NCBI RefSeq assembly: GCF_023091745.1
Contig: NC_068915.1
Span: 48,480,001 to 48,544,000, forward strand
DNA: 64,000 bases
Origin: Budorcas taxicolor
Taxonomy: Eukaryota; Chordata; Mammalia; Artiodactyla; Bovidae
Direction of reading: 5' to 3'
A model generated the notes under the pieces. That model searched no databases. It saw only the letters and a list, made by a program, of their open reading frames with translations, and was not told where the DNA came from. Within the stretch, counting starts at the first letter, position 1; each line of letters starts with the position of its first letter. Position numbers and translations under genes: made by a program. Below are positions 22,786 through 34,689 of this stretch, piece after piece.

Positions 22786-25516
22786 AGACAAAGTAAGAGA
22801 ATACTTTAACAGTAATTTAATATTATAACACTTTCTAATAGCCCTATTCCATGCATTGTAGGATCACTGACATAATTGTTTATTATTTAAATAATAATAA
22901 TACATTATTATTGTTTATAGTACAATAATAATTGTTTATATAATAATTGTTTATAAGTACAATCTGAATTAAAATCACCACATTTGGATGCACACACAGA
23001 AATGCCATTGCTCTAAAAAAAATAATCTTGAGGTTATTCTTCATCCTTTTATTGTTGTTATCTTTTTACTTGGTGTTTGGACATTAATACAGTAAAGACA
23101 GATCAAAAGCTTTGCAGACTTGGACATGGTTAGGAAACATTAATTTCAGTGTTTAATGGGAATTCAGTATGACCTGCTACTTAACGTTATTCACTCGTAT
23201 ACATTTTTGTTGTTAGTTTGAATTTTACATTTGGAATTGCATCTATGAAGCATTACATTGCAATACGTTCTTTGAAAATACCTTCATAAATATTCTTTAT
23301 AGCATCTTTGTTTGCATTTCCTTCTATTGCATCAATCTATCCTTGTCCCCTATTCCCTATACACTTTAAATTTATTCATCCTAAATATACTGCAAAACCT
23401 ATAAAATTATGAAGTCAAAGTGTTGCTATAGGAGACTTCTTTTAGCATCTTACTCAAATTATATTATTTTTTCTTACTATTCCCAATAAGTTTTATAAAC
23501 TTTAGGTATTCAGCAACTTCATCAATAAGCTAAATTTAAATATTTATCATGGCATTAATTTTGGTACTGCTGTGTGTTAAGTGGCTAAGGTTGGTGTCTG
23601 TGACTTGCTAGGGAAGTTGACTCCTTTTGATCTTCTAGACCACATCCAGTCTGAAGATCTTTATTATGATTAATTTAGTGGCTCTGGCTGAAAACTTTGA
23701 ATTAAATTAATTAGTGAAAAATTAAAATATAAAGGTTACTGAAAATATACTGCCTTGTTTTTTACAAGGAGTTGAAGGAAATTTTGACATCTCAGTAGTT
23801 TCTTTAAATGATGTGTCTTACAACTACTCAAATATATTAAAGTTTGTCTGTGATGGTTCATTTGTGATAGTGCAGTGGTTCTAGGGAGTTGTGATCACTG
23901 GCATTCTAAATTGATCTGTCAGGAGAAGGGGATGTAATATATACATTTTCCCCTCCAAATTCTCAATAGCCTGAGGCCATTCATTCTGTTTCAAAGTGTT
24001 AAACTTTGGGGAATTTTGGGCTTGCTTATTAGCAATTCTAGGTGAGTCTGAAAGACTTTATGCACTTTACAATCTCTGTAAATTATAAAGCTATAATGCG
24101 GAAAGTGTTCTAAGGTAAATCGTAGCTTTTAGGTTTCAAAATAAAACCAGTACAACATAATGAAGTTAATTGAAGTATTAAGGGTTTTGTTGTTGTTGTT
24201 GTTGTTGTTGTTTAATGATTACATCACATGTACATCACATGTAAACATTAGGGGCATTTTTCCTTCCATATTCCAGTCCTTCCTTTCTGATGTACTGAGA
24301 ATGTAACCATCCTGACTCAGAGTAAACATATCTGAACACTTAGGAAAGGAGAAAATCCTTCTGGTAGATGAGAAATGATTTTGCTATTAAGTTTCTACCA
24401 TATCTTCTGCCCTGTGATTATATTTTGTGGAATAATTTGGATGCTCTGCTTTAAAAAGAAAACAAAATCTGAACCAAAAGCTAACATACCAACACTTTTG
24501 AAATATCATTTCTAGAAGATACTTTTTTCCAAATGTTATATTTTGGGAGGTGATATTGTTAACCATTCAATGGTAACAACAAGAAAAACACTACAATCCA
24601 ATAAAAATCCTACTTAGTGGGAGTGTAGTATGAGAAGGGGATTTCTGGAAATACCCTCACAAATTTTATAAGCAAGATACCAGCCACTAATGTTTTCCAC
24701 TAGAAGCTTGCACTTTCAACTTACTGTAGATTCCACTGTCTGCCTTTATGTTTCTGTTATAACGGAGACAACAACAATGAAAACCCAGCTATATGTACTT
24801 GCCAAGCAATATGTTACACCATATATTACCCATAAGTGTTTCTATGAATATAGAAATTATACTTAGCATGTTGAATTAGTCCAAAAGAAATAGAAATTTG
24901 CTAGCCTTTCCCACAAATCTAGTCTTCAATTATGTTTGAGAAAGGCATACACTAACCATTTGCCAGGTAAATTGCTCCATATAGATATTTTAAACTGTTT
25001 TCCTCAAAGATAAGAAGAGTGTAAGACACTTAAGTATTTGCAGTCTTGACTAATACACCCTTGGAGAGTAATTATATTACTCTCAGGAGTAATTCTTTAT
25101 CCCAACATTAATTTCCTAAGAAATTGTCAAAAATATGCTTGAATGGAAATCCTTTCTTTTATGGTTAAAAAGAGCTATGCAGCAATTTCTTGTGGATCCA
25201 ATTGCCAGCAAACAGTCTTTAACTGTAAAAAGATCACCACTGATACACATAAAAGGGCTTTGGGTTTTGTCCTTGTCTGCTATTTAGCATTTGAGGAACA
25301 GTCAGCTCTCAAGTAAGCATCTGCACTATAAAAGCTGTATTAATAGAATAATATTTTAATTATTATAGGTATTATAATCTTTGCTTTAATCCAGTTCTAG
25401 TGGTTCCAGGCATAGAAACAAACCATGGAGAACATTTTTTTCCCCCTCTGTAGTATTTAAAGATTTTTTTTCAATTTTTCATTTTATTTTGTTTTCCAGA
25501 ATATTTCAGTTTCTAT
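22786..25516. other. Single-copy AT-rich DNA with microsatellites
   Basis: A strongly AT-rich patch at about 22880-22960 repeats TAATAATTGTTTAT with inverted elements. A (GTT)n lies at 24187-24213. No gene or interspersed repeat was recognised in the rest. Confidence 0.55.
24187..24213. repeat. (GTT)n microsatellite
   Basis: About eight to nine GTT units in a row. Confidence 0.93.
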
Positions 25517-25697
25517 AGACATGACTGAGCGACTTCTCTTTCACTTTTCACTTTCATGCATTGGAGAAGGAAATGGCAACCCACTCCAGTGTTCTTGCCT
25601 GGAGAATCCCAGGGACCGGGGAGCCTGATGGGCTACTGTCTATGGGGTCGCACAGAATCGGACACGACTGAAGCAACTTAGCAGCAGTAGCAGTATA
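25517..25697 (+). mobile_element. Bov-A2 SINE, partial
   Basis: Plus orientation: a short remnant of the first monomer (GACATGACTGAGCGACTTC), the linker TCACTTTTCACTTTCATGC, one complete monomer, and the AGCAGCAGTAGCAG tail. The first monomer is 5'-truncated. Confidence 0.93.
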
Positions 25698-26411
25698 GAT
25701 TTTTTAATAAATATAGACATTAGGAGGATATGTAACTTGCATATATAAATTTCAATACAGATTTTATTTATAATGATAGAAAAAGTCACAAACTTTATCA
25801 TTACCTCACTATTTATTAAACTGAACTCATACAGCCATATCCTCACTCTAATCCCATTACTGAATAAGAACAAAAAAAATAAAACAAAACAAACAGAAAA
25901 ATGAGAAACAAAACACTAGACAGGGGTGCACACTTTACCCAGTTGAACTTGTGCAAAACATTGACTAAATACCAAACCCTCTTTATCCTGAGCCATGTTT
26001 GTTAGTTCAAACAAATAACTTTTTAAACGTGGCAATTTCCCACAGAAGAAAAAAATATTGAGGACGTACAATTTACACTATCTTTAAAGAAAGGCAGATT
26101 GCTTAGACTAGTGCTTTATGGATATAATCATTATATATTTTGATGGTTTATCATACTATTTAATCTCTTCTAAGGGTCAATTTGATTCAACAGACTATTT
26201 TTGGAGAAATTAACTATCTTCAAAGAGTCTAAATAATCCATAGGTATTGGAGTTGTGACTTATGCTAGTATTAAGATTTTGAGTTGCTGCTTAGCAAATA
26301 TCATAACAGTAAAAATATCCCTTACAAAAACACTTAAATTACCCATAAAATATAAGTATTGTCTGCTGTTATTAAGAGTCATGTTTAAATGATCAGATAC
26401 TATATGCTTCA
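25698..26411. other. Single-copy DNA
   Basis: No gene or repeat recognised; short A-rich runs near 25870-25890. Confidence 0.5.
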
Positions 26412-26611
26412 CAGGGATCAGCAAACTATAGTTCATGAGACAAATCCCTTCTCTCCTTTGTCTGATTTTTTAAATAAAGTTTTATTGGAATATGGCCAGG
26501 CTATTTCTTTACTCATCTATGAGTAGAGTAATTGTAATACAGTCTATCTAGCTGCAGAGCTTAAAAAAAATTATGATTTGGCCCTTTACACAAAGTTTGC
26601 CAATCTTTAAA
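26412..26611. mobile_element. hAT-Charlie-type non-autonomous DNA transposon
   Basis: The left end CAGGGATCAGCAAACT (26412-26427) is matched by an inverted right end around GTTTGCCAATCTTTA (26595-26609). Inside are TAAATAAAGTTTTATTGGAA and GATTTGGCCCTTTACA, hallmarks of a short MER-class hAT element shared by eutherians. Length is about 200 bp, which fits. No transposase is encoded. The exact subfamily is not claimed. Confidence 0.75.
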
Positions 26612-27840
26612 GTAGATTATAAGGACTGAATGAAAATTCTATATATGACTTTTTAGTTTCTCAAATCATTCAGTATTCTGATTTTAAATTTATACTGATG
26701 AGGAGAAGTTGCTGAAGATTTCCAAAATATTCTAACTCTCCTGGAAGTCTTATTCCATTTGACATTAATGTTAGGTTTCTATAAACTTAGTACATATGAA
26801 TGGAAATTTAATTGTTGTCTGTTGTTGTGTAAAGCTAGTATTTGTGAAAGCACTTATGGAGAGGTGTAGCACATTAGTAGGTATTAAATAAACATTACCT
26901 ACATTTGAATTGAAATCTTGCTTGGTAATAATCACCTACATTTGGTTTCTTGGAAAGTTTTCTACACACTTTGCTATTACATATTATCATTGTCCTGTAA
27001 TGCACAAATGAGTTCCGTGGCTTTTAAGAATCAAGTCTAAAACCTCATTATGAGTTAAAATGTGGATGGAGTGGTGTTCACCCCAAGAGTTCAGATTCTG
27101 TAAAAAGTACTCTCAATTACAAAGCAGGGGTTTGATGCTTATAAGATGACAGATTGAGTTCATAATATGTTATATTATGTTATAGTATGTTAATTATATT
27201 TATAGCTAGCAATTGTAGGGTCTTTTCTCTGAGACAGAAAACACACTAACAAAAAAAGCACATAGCAATTGTCACAAAACTTTTAGGTATTGTTATCGTT
27301 ATGGTTATGATTATTATCCTTAGCTGAGAGCTCTTTGTAATGTACCAAGTCTTGACGTTGATTCTATCTCTTTTCATTTTCCCATTTTTCATCAATTTCA
27401 CTAACTCATTCCTTTTTCTCTCTCTTTCTCTCCCTCTCTTTTAATCGTACCGTGTAGTTCTTAAATAAAGTATAGCATGAAAAATGGATTCACTGTGAAA
27501 TTAAATAAGCACAGATTTCAGGGCTCCACTTAAATGGGCCCTTTCCAAAACCTTGAAAGGACCTTAACGATGACTTGGTTTTGTTTATTTGCAAATTCTT
27601 CACAATGCAATATTTTAGCTGAAGTCAGTTAAGAATTCTGCCTCCTTCTACTCCAAGTTCCCTTTATTTTCTGTTCTCAGATTGAAATTGTTGTTTTTGA
27701 TTAATGTAAATGATGTTGAGTTGGAAATATATTTAATTTAAATTTAATGGGTTATATTTATGTGGTTCATGTAGGTATTGTTAGCTAGCCATCTTATTAA
27801 TAGTATAGGAACTGCACCTAAGAACATTTATACCATGCAC
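26612..27840. other. Single-copy AT-rich DNA
   Basis: A pyrimidine-rich tract lies at about 27411-27442, and a weak MIR-like end at about 26860-26900. No gene was seen. Confidence 0.5.
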
Positions 27841-27852
27841 TGTGCCAATTCA

Positions 27853-27996
27853 GGAGACCTGGGTTCCATCCCTGGGTTGGAAGATCCCCTGGAGAAGGGA
27901 AATGTTACCCACTCCAGTATTTTGCCCTGGAGAATTCCATGGACTGTATAGTACATGGGGTTGCAAAAAGTTGGACACAACTGAGCGACTTTCACT
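27853..27996 (+). mobile_element. Bov-tA SINE, 5'-truncated
   Basis: It begins inside the tRNA head at GGAGACCTGGGTTCCATC and ends CTGAGCGACTTTCACT. A 12-bp target duplication, TGTGCCAATTCA (27841-27852) and TGTGCCAGTTCA (27997-28008), flanks it with one mismatch, showing that the truncation happened at insertion. Confidence 0.94.
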
Positions 27997-28069
27997 TGTG
28001 CCAGTTCACCTATGTTAGGACTCAAAAATTCGTGATCTGAGGTGTGATTATAATAGTAGCCAGAAGTAT

Positions 28070-28070
<1 letters not shown>

Positions 28071-28106
<36 letters not shown>
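28071..28106. repeat. (GCT)12 microsatellite at Bov-A2 end
   Basis: Twelve perfect GCT units. They are the expanded AGC tail of the Bov-A2 that follows, and give a false poly-Ala frame on the plus strand. Confidence 0.95.
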
Positions 28107-28342
28107 AAATCGCGTCAGTCGTGTCCGACGCTGTGCGATTGCATAGATGGCAGCCCGCCAGGCTCCTTTGTCCCTGGGATTCTCCAAGCAAGACTACTGG
28201 AATGGGTTGCCATTTCCTTGTCCAATGCTAAGTTGCTTCAGTCGTGTCTGACTCTGCGACCTGATGGACAGCAGCCCACCAGGCTTCCCTGTCCGTGGGA
28301 TTCTCTAGGCAAGAGTTCTGGAGTGGATTGCCATTTCCCTCT
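28074..28342 (-). mobile_element. Bov-A2 SINE with perfect target duplication
   Basis: Both monomers are present in reverse orientation; the linker between them is shortened to TGCTAAGTTGC. AGAAGTATGGCT is repeated exactly at 28062-28073 and 28345-28356 (CCAGAAGTATGGCT if two further bases are counted). This is a relatively recent insertion. Confidence 0.95.
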
Positions 28343-28356
28343 CCAGAAGTATGGCT

Positions 28357-28676
28357 AGTGGAGAAACAGCAAGTTTGGACATGTTCAGAGACAGAAGCTC
28401 TGGAAAATTCTCTTATCATTGGACTTGTAAAATAGTAAGTGAGTAATTCAGTTCTATAATGTTTCTAGTTAATTCAGAAGTTCTCTTTTTGATAGAGTTT
28501 TCCTGACTTAATAACATTTTTTTAAGTGAGCATCTCATCAGTGATAGAATTAGAAAGCTTAAATAAACTTATGTGTTGATATCACTAACAAAAAAACAAT
28601 TCTGATCAATCCCCAAAGAGAATAATATACATTATCTTTATATTTTAAATGTAAAATCAATATTGCAAAATCTTTG
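28357..28676. other. Single-copy DNA
   Basis: Short unique stretch between the Bov-A2 and the L1; nothing recognised. Confidence 0.5.
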
Positions 28677-28692
28677 GAAAAAGCAATCATTG

Positions 28693-29283
28693 ATTGCTGT
28701 GGCCAAAACTTCCAGAACTATGCTGAATAGTAGTGGTGAAAGTGGACACCCTTGTCTTGTTCCTGACTTTAGGGGAAATGCTTTCAATTTTTCACCATTG
28801 AGGATAATGTTTGCTGTGGGTTTGTCATATATAGCTTTTATTATGTTGAGGTATGTTCCTTCTATTCCTGCTTTCTGGAGAGTTTTTATCATAAATGGAT
28901 GTTGAATTTTGTCAAAGGCCTTCTCTGCATCTATTGAGATAATCATATGGTTTTTATTTTTCAATTTGTTAATGTGGTGAATTACATTGATTGATTTGCG
29001 GATATTGAAGAATCCTTGCATCCCTGGGATAAAGCCCACTTGGTCATGGTGTATGATCTTTTTAATGTGTTGTTGGATTCTGATTGCTAGAATTTTGTTG
29101 AGGATTTTTGCATCTATGTTCATCAGTGATATTGGCCTGTAGTTTTCTTTTTTTGTGACATCTTTGTCAGGTTTTGGTATTAGGGTGATGGTGGCCTCGT
29201 AGAATGAGTTTGGAAATTTATCTTCCTCTGCAATTTTCTGGAAGAGTTTGAGTAGGATAGGTGTTAGCTCTTCTCGAAATTTT
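28693..29283 (-). pseudogene. L1 ORF2 RT fragment (inverted segment)
   Basis: The minus-strand frame is open from the inversion junction to the element edge. It shows LIPKPDKD-type sequence, NYRPISLMNIDAKILNKILA, QVGFIPGMQG, RT motif A (SIDAEKAFDKIQH) and motif B (SGTRQGCPLSPLLF). It stops at the target duplication before the catalytic ADD box, so the RT is incomplete. The frame is well preserved for its length. Confidence 0.93.
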
Positions 29284-29890
29284 TGATAGACATTTCTCCA
29301 AAGAAGACATATGGTTGGCTAAAAAACACATGAAAAGATGCTCAACATCACTCATTATCAGAGAAATGCAAATCAAAACCACAATGAGGTACCACTTCAC
29401 ACCAGTCAGAATGGCTGCGATCCAAAAATCTGCAAGCAATAAATGCTGGAGAGGGTGTGGAGAAAAGGGAACCCTCCTACACTGTTGGTGGGAATGCAAA
29501 CTAGTACAGCCACTATGGAGAACAGTGTGGAGATTCCTTAAAAAATTGCAAATAGAACTCCCTTATGACCCAGCAATCCCACTTCTGGGCATACACACCG
29601 AGGAAACCAGAATTGAAAGAGACACGTGTACCCCAATGTTCATCGCAGCACTGTTTATAATAGCCAGGACATGGAAACAACCTAGATGTCCATCAGCAGA
29701 TGAATGGATAAGAAAGCTGTGGTACATATACACAATAGAGTATTACTCAGCCGTTAAAAATAATTCATTTGAATCAGTTCTGATGAGATGGATGAAACTG
29801 GAGCCGATTATACAGAGTGAAGTAAGCCAGAAAGAAAAACACCAATACAGTATACTAACATATATATGGAATTTAGAAAGATGGCAATGA
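29284..29890 (+). pseudogene. L1 ORF2 C-terminal fragment
   Basis: Open frame to TGA at 29888-29890. It includes HMKRCSTSLIIREMQIKTT, the Cys/His motif CWRGCGEKGTLLHCWWEC, LPYDPAIPLLGI, KLWYIYTIEYYSA and KEKHQYSILTYIW. This is the C-terminal region of L1 ORF2 with its zinc-knuckle-like motif. It lacks endonuclease and RT. The start is the inversion junction, so there is no proper initiation codon. Confidence 0.94.
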
Positions 29891-30208
29891 CGACCCTGTA
29901 TGCAAGACAGGAAAAAAGACACAGCTGTGTATAACGGACTTTTGGACTCTGTGGGAGAGGGAGAGGGTGGGATGATTTGGGAGAATGGCATTCTATCATG
30001 TATACTATCATGTAAGAATTGAATCGCCAGTCTATGTCTGACGCAGGATACAGCATGCTTGGGGCTGGTGCATGGGGATGACCCAGAGAGATGTTATGGG
30101 GAGGGAGGTGGGAGGGGGGTTCATGTTTGGGAACACATGTAAGAATTAAAGATTTTAAAATTAAAAAAATAAAAAACTATTAAAAAGAAAAAGAAAAAGC
30201 AATCATTG

Positions 30209-31979
30209 TTCAGACAAAGAGCTGGGAAAATGAGAAGTATCAGTTAGTCAAAAATTAATGTGCTTTTTCAATATTCTGTCTTTTCCATAGTGTTTCTGTC
30301 TTTTTTGTGTATTTTCAGCTTCCTCAACAGCTAAGATATCTGGCCTTGTTGGAATCCCTCTCCAGCATCATTAGCTTTATTGAGGATTGAGATTGGTATC
30401 CACTGGAGAACAGGTCCTTGAAGAAGCTGTAAAACAAGAAACTCTGTCTTTGATTTTTAACTTGATTTCAGTGGTTAGAATATTATGCATGAAATTCAAT
30501 TGAAACTGCAATTAGATAATTACATTTGTTCTCCCCAATTCACCTTAGTTCATTCTATTCCCAACCATTGTTTTAAACAGCAATACCTAATTTCAGTATG
30601 GAAATACTCTCTCTAGGAGCACTGATGGTAGACATTTTGAAAGTCTTTGTGTTCCAGACCTCAGCCTATAAGTATTTTCCTAAAACCAATTAGATCAGCC
30701 TTGTGTCTATCATGTCGTAGGAAATTTAAGAGTATATAATCATGGACTGGGAAATTTCATAGTCTGAAGTCCCATGTCTTTGCCTTTTCTCTTCCTTTTC
30801 ATTTAGATGTTGACCTAAAAATGTATGGATCATTTTTAAATGTGATTTCAGCTCAGCTAACAGCATAAACTTGGGACTTGGAAAATTATTATTGTTAGTT
30901 CTGATAATAAAATATTTAAGAATGCTGACAGACTGCTAGGTGCAAATCTGCATTAAATCTGTCTTTACTGAGTTTGTTTTAAGAAGATACAGTACTGCAT
31001 ATGAAATGTAGGATTGTGGAATCCAAATAATCCAACTTATGTCAAAACTAAACAAATCATCTACTATGGTTCTAAGAAAACAGTAATAATAATTGCCTGT
31101 CTAGAGAACATTATCTGTAGCAACTGGTGAACAAAATTCTATGAATATATTAGCATGCAAGGATATATATTACATTGTGTGGATTCTGCTTACTCTCAGT
31201 CCCCAGATTTTTAAAACTTCTTTGATAACCTAATATACCAATTTGAGACATGCATTTACTGACTAAGGAATTTCAGGCTTCAGAAATGCTGGTCTGCAAA
31301 CTTTCCAATTCTTCTTACTCTTGCATTAATTACTGCAAACTGATAGGTTGAGTTAAACAGGGCTCACTGGCGGTTGCATCAAGTAGAGTATACTTGCTAT
31401 CTATTCTATAATGGAAAAGCTGAATGCAGAAACTCAGAAAGAGGGATGTTATAAATATCTCTTTCACCATTCCTCTCAAATAGGTTAAAGCTGTAGGGGC
31501 AGAAAAGAGAGTAAACTTCAGTTAGAGAAATAATCTTCCTATTAAAAATGTGATGACTAGAACCGTGGTGTCCATTTTGGACTATCCTTCTCAAAATTAT
31601 CCTCAGAGATTTGGACAGGATCCAAAACAGAATAATGAGAATTATTAGGCAAGGGAAAATCTGGCATTCTTCTGCTATAGTAGACTTGTATGTAATTACA
31701 TCCAACACCCATCCATATCTACTGACAGCTGGATTTTACTTCAGCTGAAAGGATGGGAATTGAGTGGGAATTTTAGTTAATATAACCTCAAGATGTTTTT
31801 TTGCTTGGTAAGAATGAAAACTAATTTAACCATGTGTAAAAAATATGACAATCATCATATTTGGTAGTTGCTTTTAGGGTTGCATTCTTGATACATAGAG
31901 AATGAGGAGGTGTTAAACTAGAAACAATCAAATTTGAAGAATATACCACAAAGCAGTTAAACAAGCATCTTCTTCCTTG
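30209..31979. other. Single-copy DNA
   Basis: I see no gene or confident repeat. Confidence 0.5.
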
Positions 31980-32176
31980 AAAGTGAAATTCACTCAGTTT
32001 TATCAGATTCTTTATGACCCCATGGACTATACAGTCCATAAAATTCTCCAGGTCAGAATACTGGAGTATGTAGCTGATCCGTTCTCCAGCAGATCTTCCT
32101 GACCCAGGAAACCAACCAGGGTCTCCTACATTGAAGGCAGATTCTTTACCAGCTGAGCTACCAGGCAGGGAAGCCC
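31980..32176 (-). mobile_element. Bov-tA SINE
   Basis: Reverse-complement Bov-tA from AAGTGAAATTCACTCAG to GAGCTACCAGGCAGGGAAGCCC. CAGG is duplicated inside the head end. Confidence 0.92.
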
Positions 32177-32534
32177 TTTTTAGACACTGCACCTTTTACT
32201 CATTAATTTTTGCTTTCTGACAAATTCACACGGAATAAGGATCCTTTTGATGCCTCTGGTCTTCTTGATATTGAAGATCATGGCTGATTTGTGTCTGAAA
32301 ATTTGCAGATGGATATTATTTTATTTCATTACCGTTGTCATCTTTGACACCCTTGAGTCAGGAGCATCAGTGTCTTAGCCATTGGTAGAGATGGAGTTTT
32401 CCTACACATTTACAGTGTCAGAGTGGCTCCAGTCTTACAGAGAAATATCAGAGAACAACTAAAGTAATTGACAGCTCTGATTTGGCAGTGTATTTTTCCA
32501 ATAGGCATTTAATTTCATTTAATTCTAATCAGCT
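32177..32534. other. Single-copy DNA
   Basis: No gene or repeat recognised. Confidence 0.5.
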
Positions 32535-33020
32535 GTTTTGTAAACTCGGGGGCAGGCATTGTGCTAAGAGAATAAAACACAATCCTGCCTTCAAGCAGAT
32601 CATATCCTACTATATATAACAGGCAAATTCATCAAAAGTAGAATTCACCTTAAAGTAGAAATTTACTCCAGATGTTTTGAGAGCAACCAATTATGTACAT
32701 CTCACTTAGCCTGGGTAAATCAAAGACAAATTCCTTGAGTGGATAACAGATAGACTTAGTCTTGAAAGATGAGTAGGTATTAGGGAATGAGAGCTAGAGG
32801 AGAAATCCAGACAGAGGGCAACATGTACAGATGTCAACCAGCTTGAGGAATCATGATTTGCAGAAAGAAGTGTGTATAGTTTGACTTGGCACATATAGAT
32901 GGTAAATAGAGAACATTTTATGGAGAGATCCAAAACTAATTTGGAAAATTGGACTTTACACCAAAACAATATGGGACCATAGATGGACTTTAGGAGGAAA
33001 AAAGAGAAAGGTCACAATAA
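32535..33020 (+). mobile_element. Ancient L2 LINE 3' region
   Basis: The order of phrases follows L2: GGCAGGCATTGTGCTAAGAG, ATCCTGCCTTCAAGCAGATCA, then CTTGAAAGATGAGTAGGTATTAG, CAGACAGAGGGCAACATGTA, TTTGGAAAATTGGACTTTA and ATGGACTTTAGGAGG. It is degenerate, as expected for a pre-eutherian element. No coding remains. Confidence 0.6.
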
Positions 33021-33091
33021 GATTTTTATTTTAAATGTTTCACTTTGAATATTTATGGAAAATGGATAAAAGAGATTTGAAGTGAAATAGT

Positions 33092-33288
33092 TATGATGGC
33101 CCAGAGGTAAAGAATCTGCCTGCCAGTCCAGGAGATGTGGATTTCATTCTTGGGTCAGGAAGATTCCCTGGGGAAGGAAATGACTAACCACTCCAGTATT
33201 CTTGCCTGGGAAATCCCGTGGACAGATGAGCCTGGTAGGCTACAGTCTGCAGGGTCACAAAAAATTCAGACAAGACTTACTGACAAAA
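33092..33288 (+). mobile_element. Bov-tA SINE
   Basis: Plus orientation: GATGGCCCAGAGGTAAAGAATCTGCC-type head, CCACTCCAGTATTCTTGCC body, and AAGACTTACTGACAAA end. The head is slightly truncated. Confidence 0.92.
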
Positions 33289-33440
33289 AGCAAAACAAAA
33301 AGTTAAAGGAGACAAAGGCATTAAGTGACAATATCCTTTATTAAATACCATATGATCCTTTTAAAAAATTGATTGAGGATAACAGTTGGTTGAGGACGGG
33401 TTGCAATTCTAGATGTGTCATTCATTAACTATATTCTTTT

Positions 33441-33841
33441 CAGTCTGTCAGTTCAGTTGCCCAGTCGTGTCCAACTCTTTGTGACCCCATGGACTACAGC
33501 ATGCCAGGTTTCCCTGTCCATCACCAACTCCTGGAACTTGCTCAAACTCATATCCATCGAATTGGTGATGCCATCCAACCATCTCATCCTTTGTCATCCC
33601 CTACTCCTCCCGTCTTCAATTTTTCCCAGCATCAGGGTCTTTTCAAATGAGTCAGTTCTTCGCATCAGATGGCCAAAGTATTGGAGTTTCAGCTTCAGCA
33701 TCAGTCCCTCCAATGAATATTCAGGACTGATTTCTTTTAGGATGGACTGGTTGGATCTTCTCACAGTCCAAGTAGCTCTCAAGAATCTTCTCTAACCACA
33801 GTTCAAAAGCATCAGTTCTTCAGCACTCAAACCTCTTTAGT
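33441..33841 (-). mobile_element. BovB LINE, 3' 400 bp
   Basis: Reverse BovB 3' end. The minus-strand frame at 33594-33782 shows SNQSILKEISPEYSLEGLMLKLKLQYFGHLMRR, cited here only by its ends SNQSILKEIS and YFGHLMRR. It is 5'-truncated near 33841 at the CES/KKAE region. A weak flanking match (TTTAGTCT/TTCAGTCT) may be the target duplication. Confidence 0.93.
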
Positions 33842-34139
33842 CTCAGCTTCTTCTTTCTTTAAAGTTTTGAAGGATTTAATATAGCAGTATATGTAATGTT
33901 GATATAATGGCTGGATTATACTATGCAATAAATTAATTTAAGAAATCCATTAAATCATTATTTCCAATGACAATAACAATAATGGTTAAAAATAACACTT
34001 ATGAGTAATTTTTCATTGTGGTAAAATGTCAACCAAACATAGAAGTAATGTTTCTGAAGAGAATATTACCAAGATGATCCCTTAAGTAAAAACACAAGCA
34101 AAAAAATTATTATCAAGACTCATAACCACAAAAAGTGGG
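33842..34139. other. Single-copy AT-rich DNA
   Basis: Nothing recognised. Confidence 0.5.
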
Positions 34140-34680
34140 CTTCCTGGGTGGAGATATGGTAAAGAACCACCTGCCAATGCAGGAGACATTAAAGACATGG
34201 GTTTGATCCCTGGATTAGGACGATCCCCTGGAGAAGGGCATGGCAACACACTTAGTATTTTTTTTTAATTTATTCATTTATTTTAACTGGTGGCTAATTG
34301 CTTTATATATTGTGTTTTTTTTTTGTTATATATTAACATGAATCAACCGTGGATGTACATGTGTCCTCCATCCCGAACCCCCATCTCACCTCCTTCCCCA
34401 CTGCATCCCTATTATTCATCTATTAAAAAGAACACATTTGAATCAGTTCTAAGAAGGTGGATGAAACTGGAGCAGAGTGAAGTAAGTCAGAAAGAAAAAC
34501 ACCAATACAGTATATTAACACATATATACAGGATTTAGAAAGATGATAATGATGACCCTATATGCAACACACTTAGTATTCTTGCCTGAGAATCCCATGG
34601 ACACAGGAGCCTGGCCAACTATAGTCCATAGGATCGCAAGGAGTCGGACATGAGTGAAACGAGTCAGCACACACAACCAC
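34140..34680 (+). mobile_element. Bov-tA SINE split by an L1 insertion
   Basis: The first part is 34140-34259 (CTTCCTGGGTGGAGATATGG to GGCAACACACTTAGTATT); the second is 34564-34680 (from ATTCTTGCCTGAGAATCCC). The SINE body continues exactly across the gap once the L1 and one copy of its target duplication are removed. The Bov-tA is therefore older than the L1. Confidence 0.95.
34260..34563 (-). mobile_element. Short L1 insertion with inverted 5' part
   Basis: A perfect 17-bp target duplication, GCAACACACTTAGTATT, lies at 34243-34259 and 34564-34580. The insert starts with a T tract (the L1 poly(A) tail read on the plus strand) and L1 3' UTR in minus orientation to about 34415. It continues with ORF2 C-terminal sequence in plus orientation (SVLRRWMKLEQSEVSQKEKH, 34438-34500). 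The opposite orientation of the two parts inside one duplication indicates twin priming. The L1 3' UTR is internally shortened. Confidence 0.94.
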
Positions 34681-34689
34681 AACAATTAC

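Larger units (their letters stand above)
28693..30192 (+). mobile_element. Young L1 with inverted 5' part (twin priming)
   Basis: A perfect 16-bp target duplication, GAAAAAGCAATCATTG, lies at 28677-28692 and 30193-30208. Between the copies, 28693-29283 is L1 ORF2 RT sequence on the minus strand, and 29284-30192 is the ORF2 C-terminus, 3' UTR and A-rich tail on the plus strand. The two parts are not contiguous in L1: roughly 300 codons between them are absent. This is the structure left by twin priming during target-primed reverse transcription. Perfect duplications and low decay imply a recent event. The 3' UTR has the G-rich GGGAGGGAGGTGGGAGGGGG stretch near 30100. Confidence 0.96.

Noticed and set aside
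28044..28358. Plus-strand frame starting with a poly-alanine run
   Set aside because: It is the (GCT)12 tail and the reverse of a Bov-A2.
32706..32969. 87-codon minus-strand open frame
   Set aside because: It lies within a degenerate L2 fragment and shows no motif.
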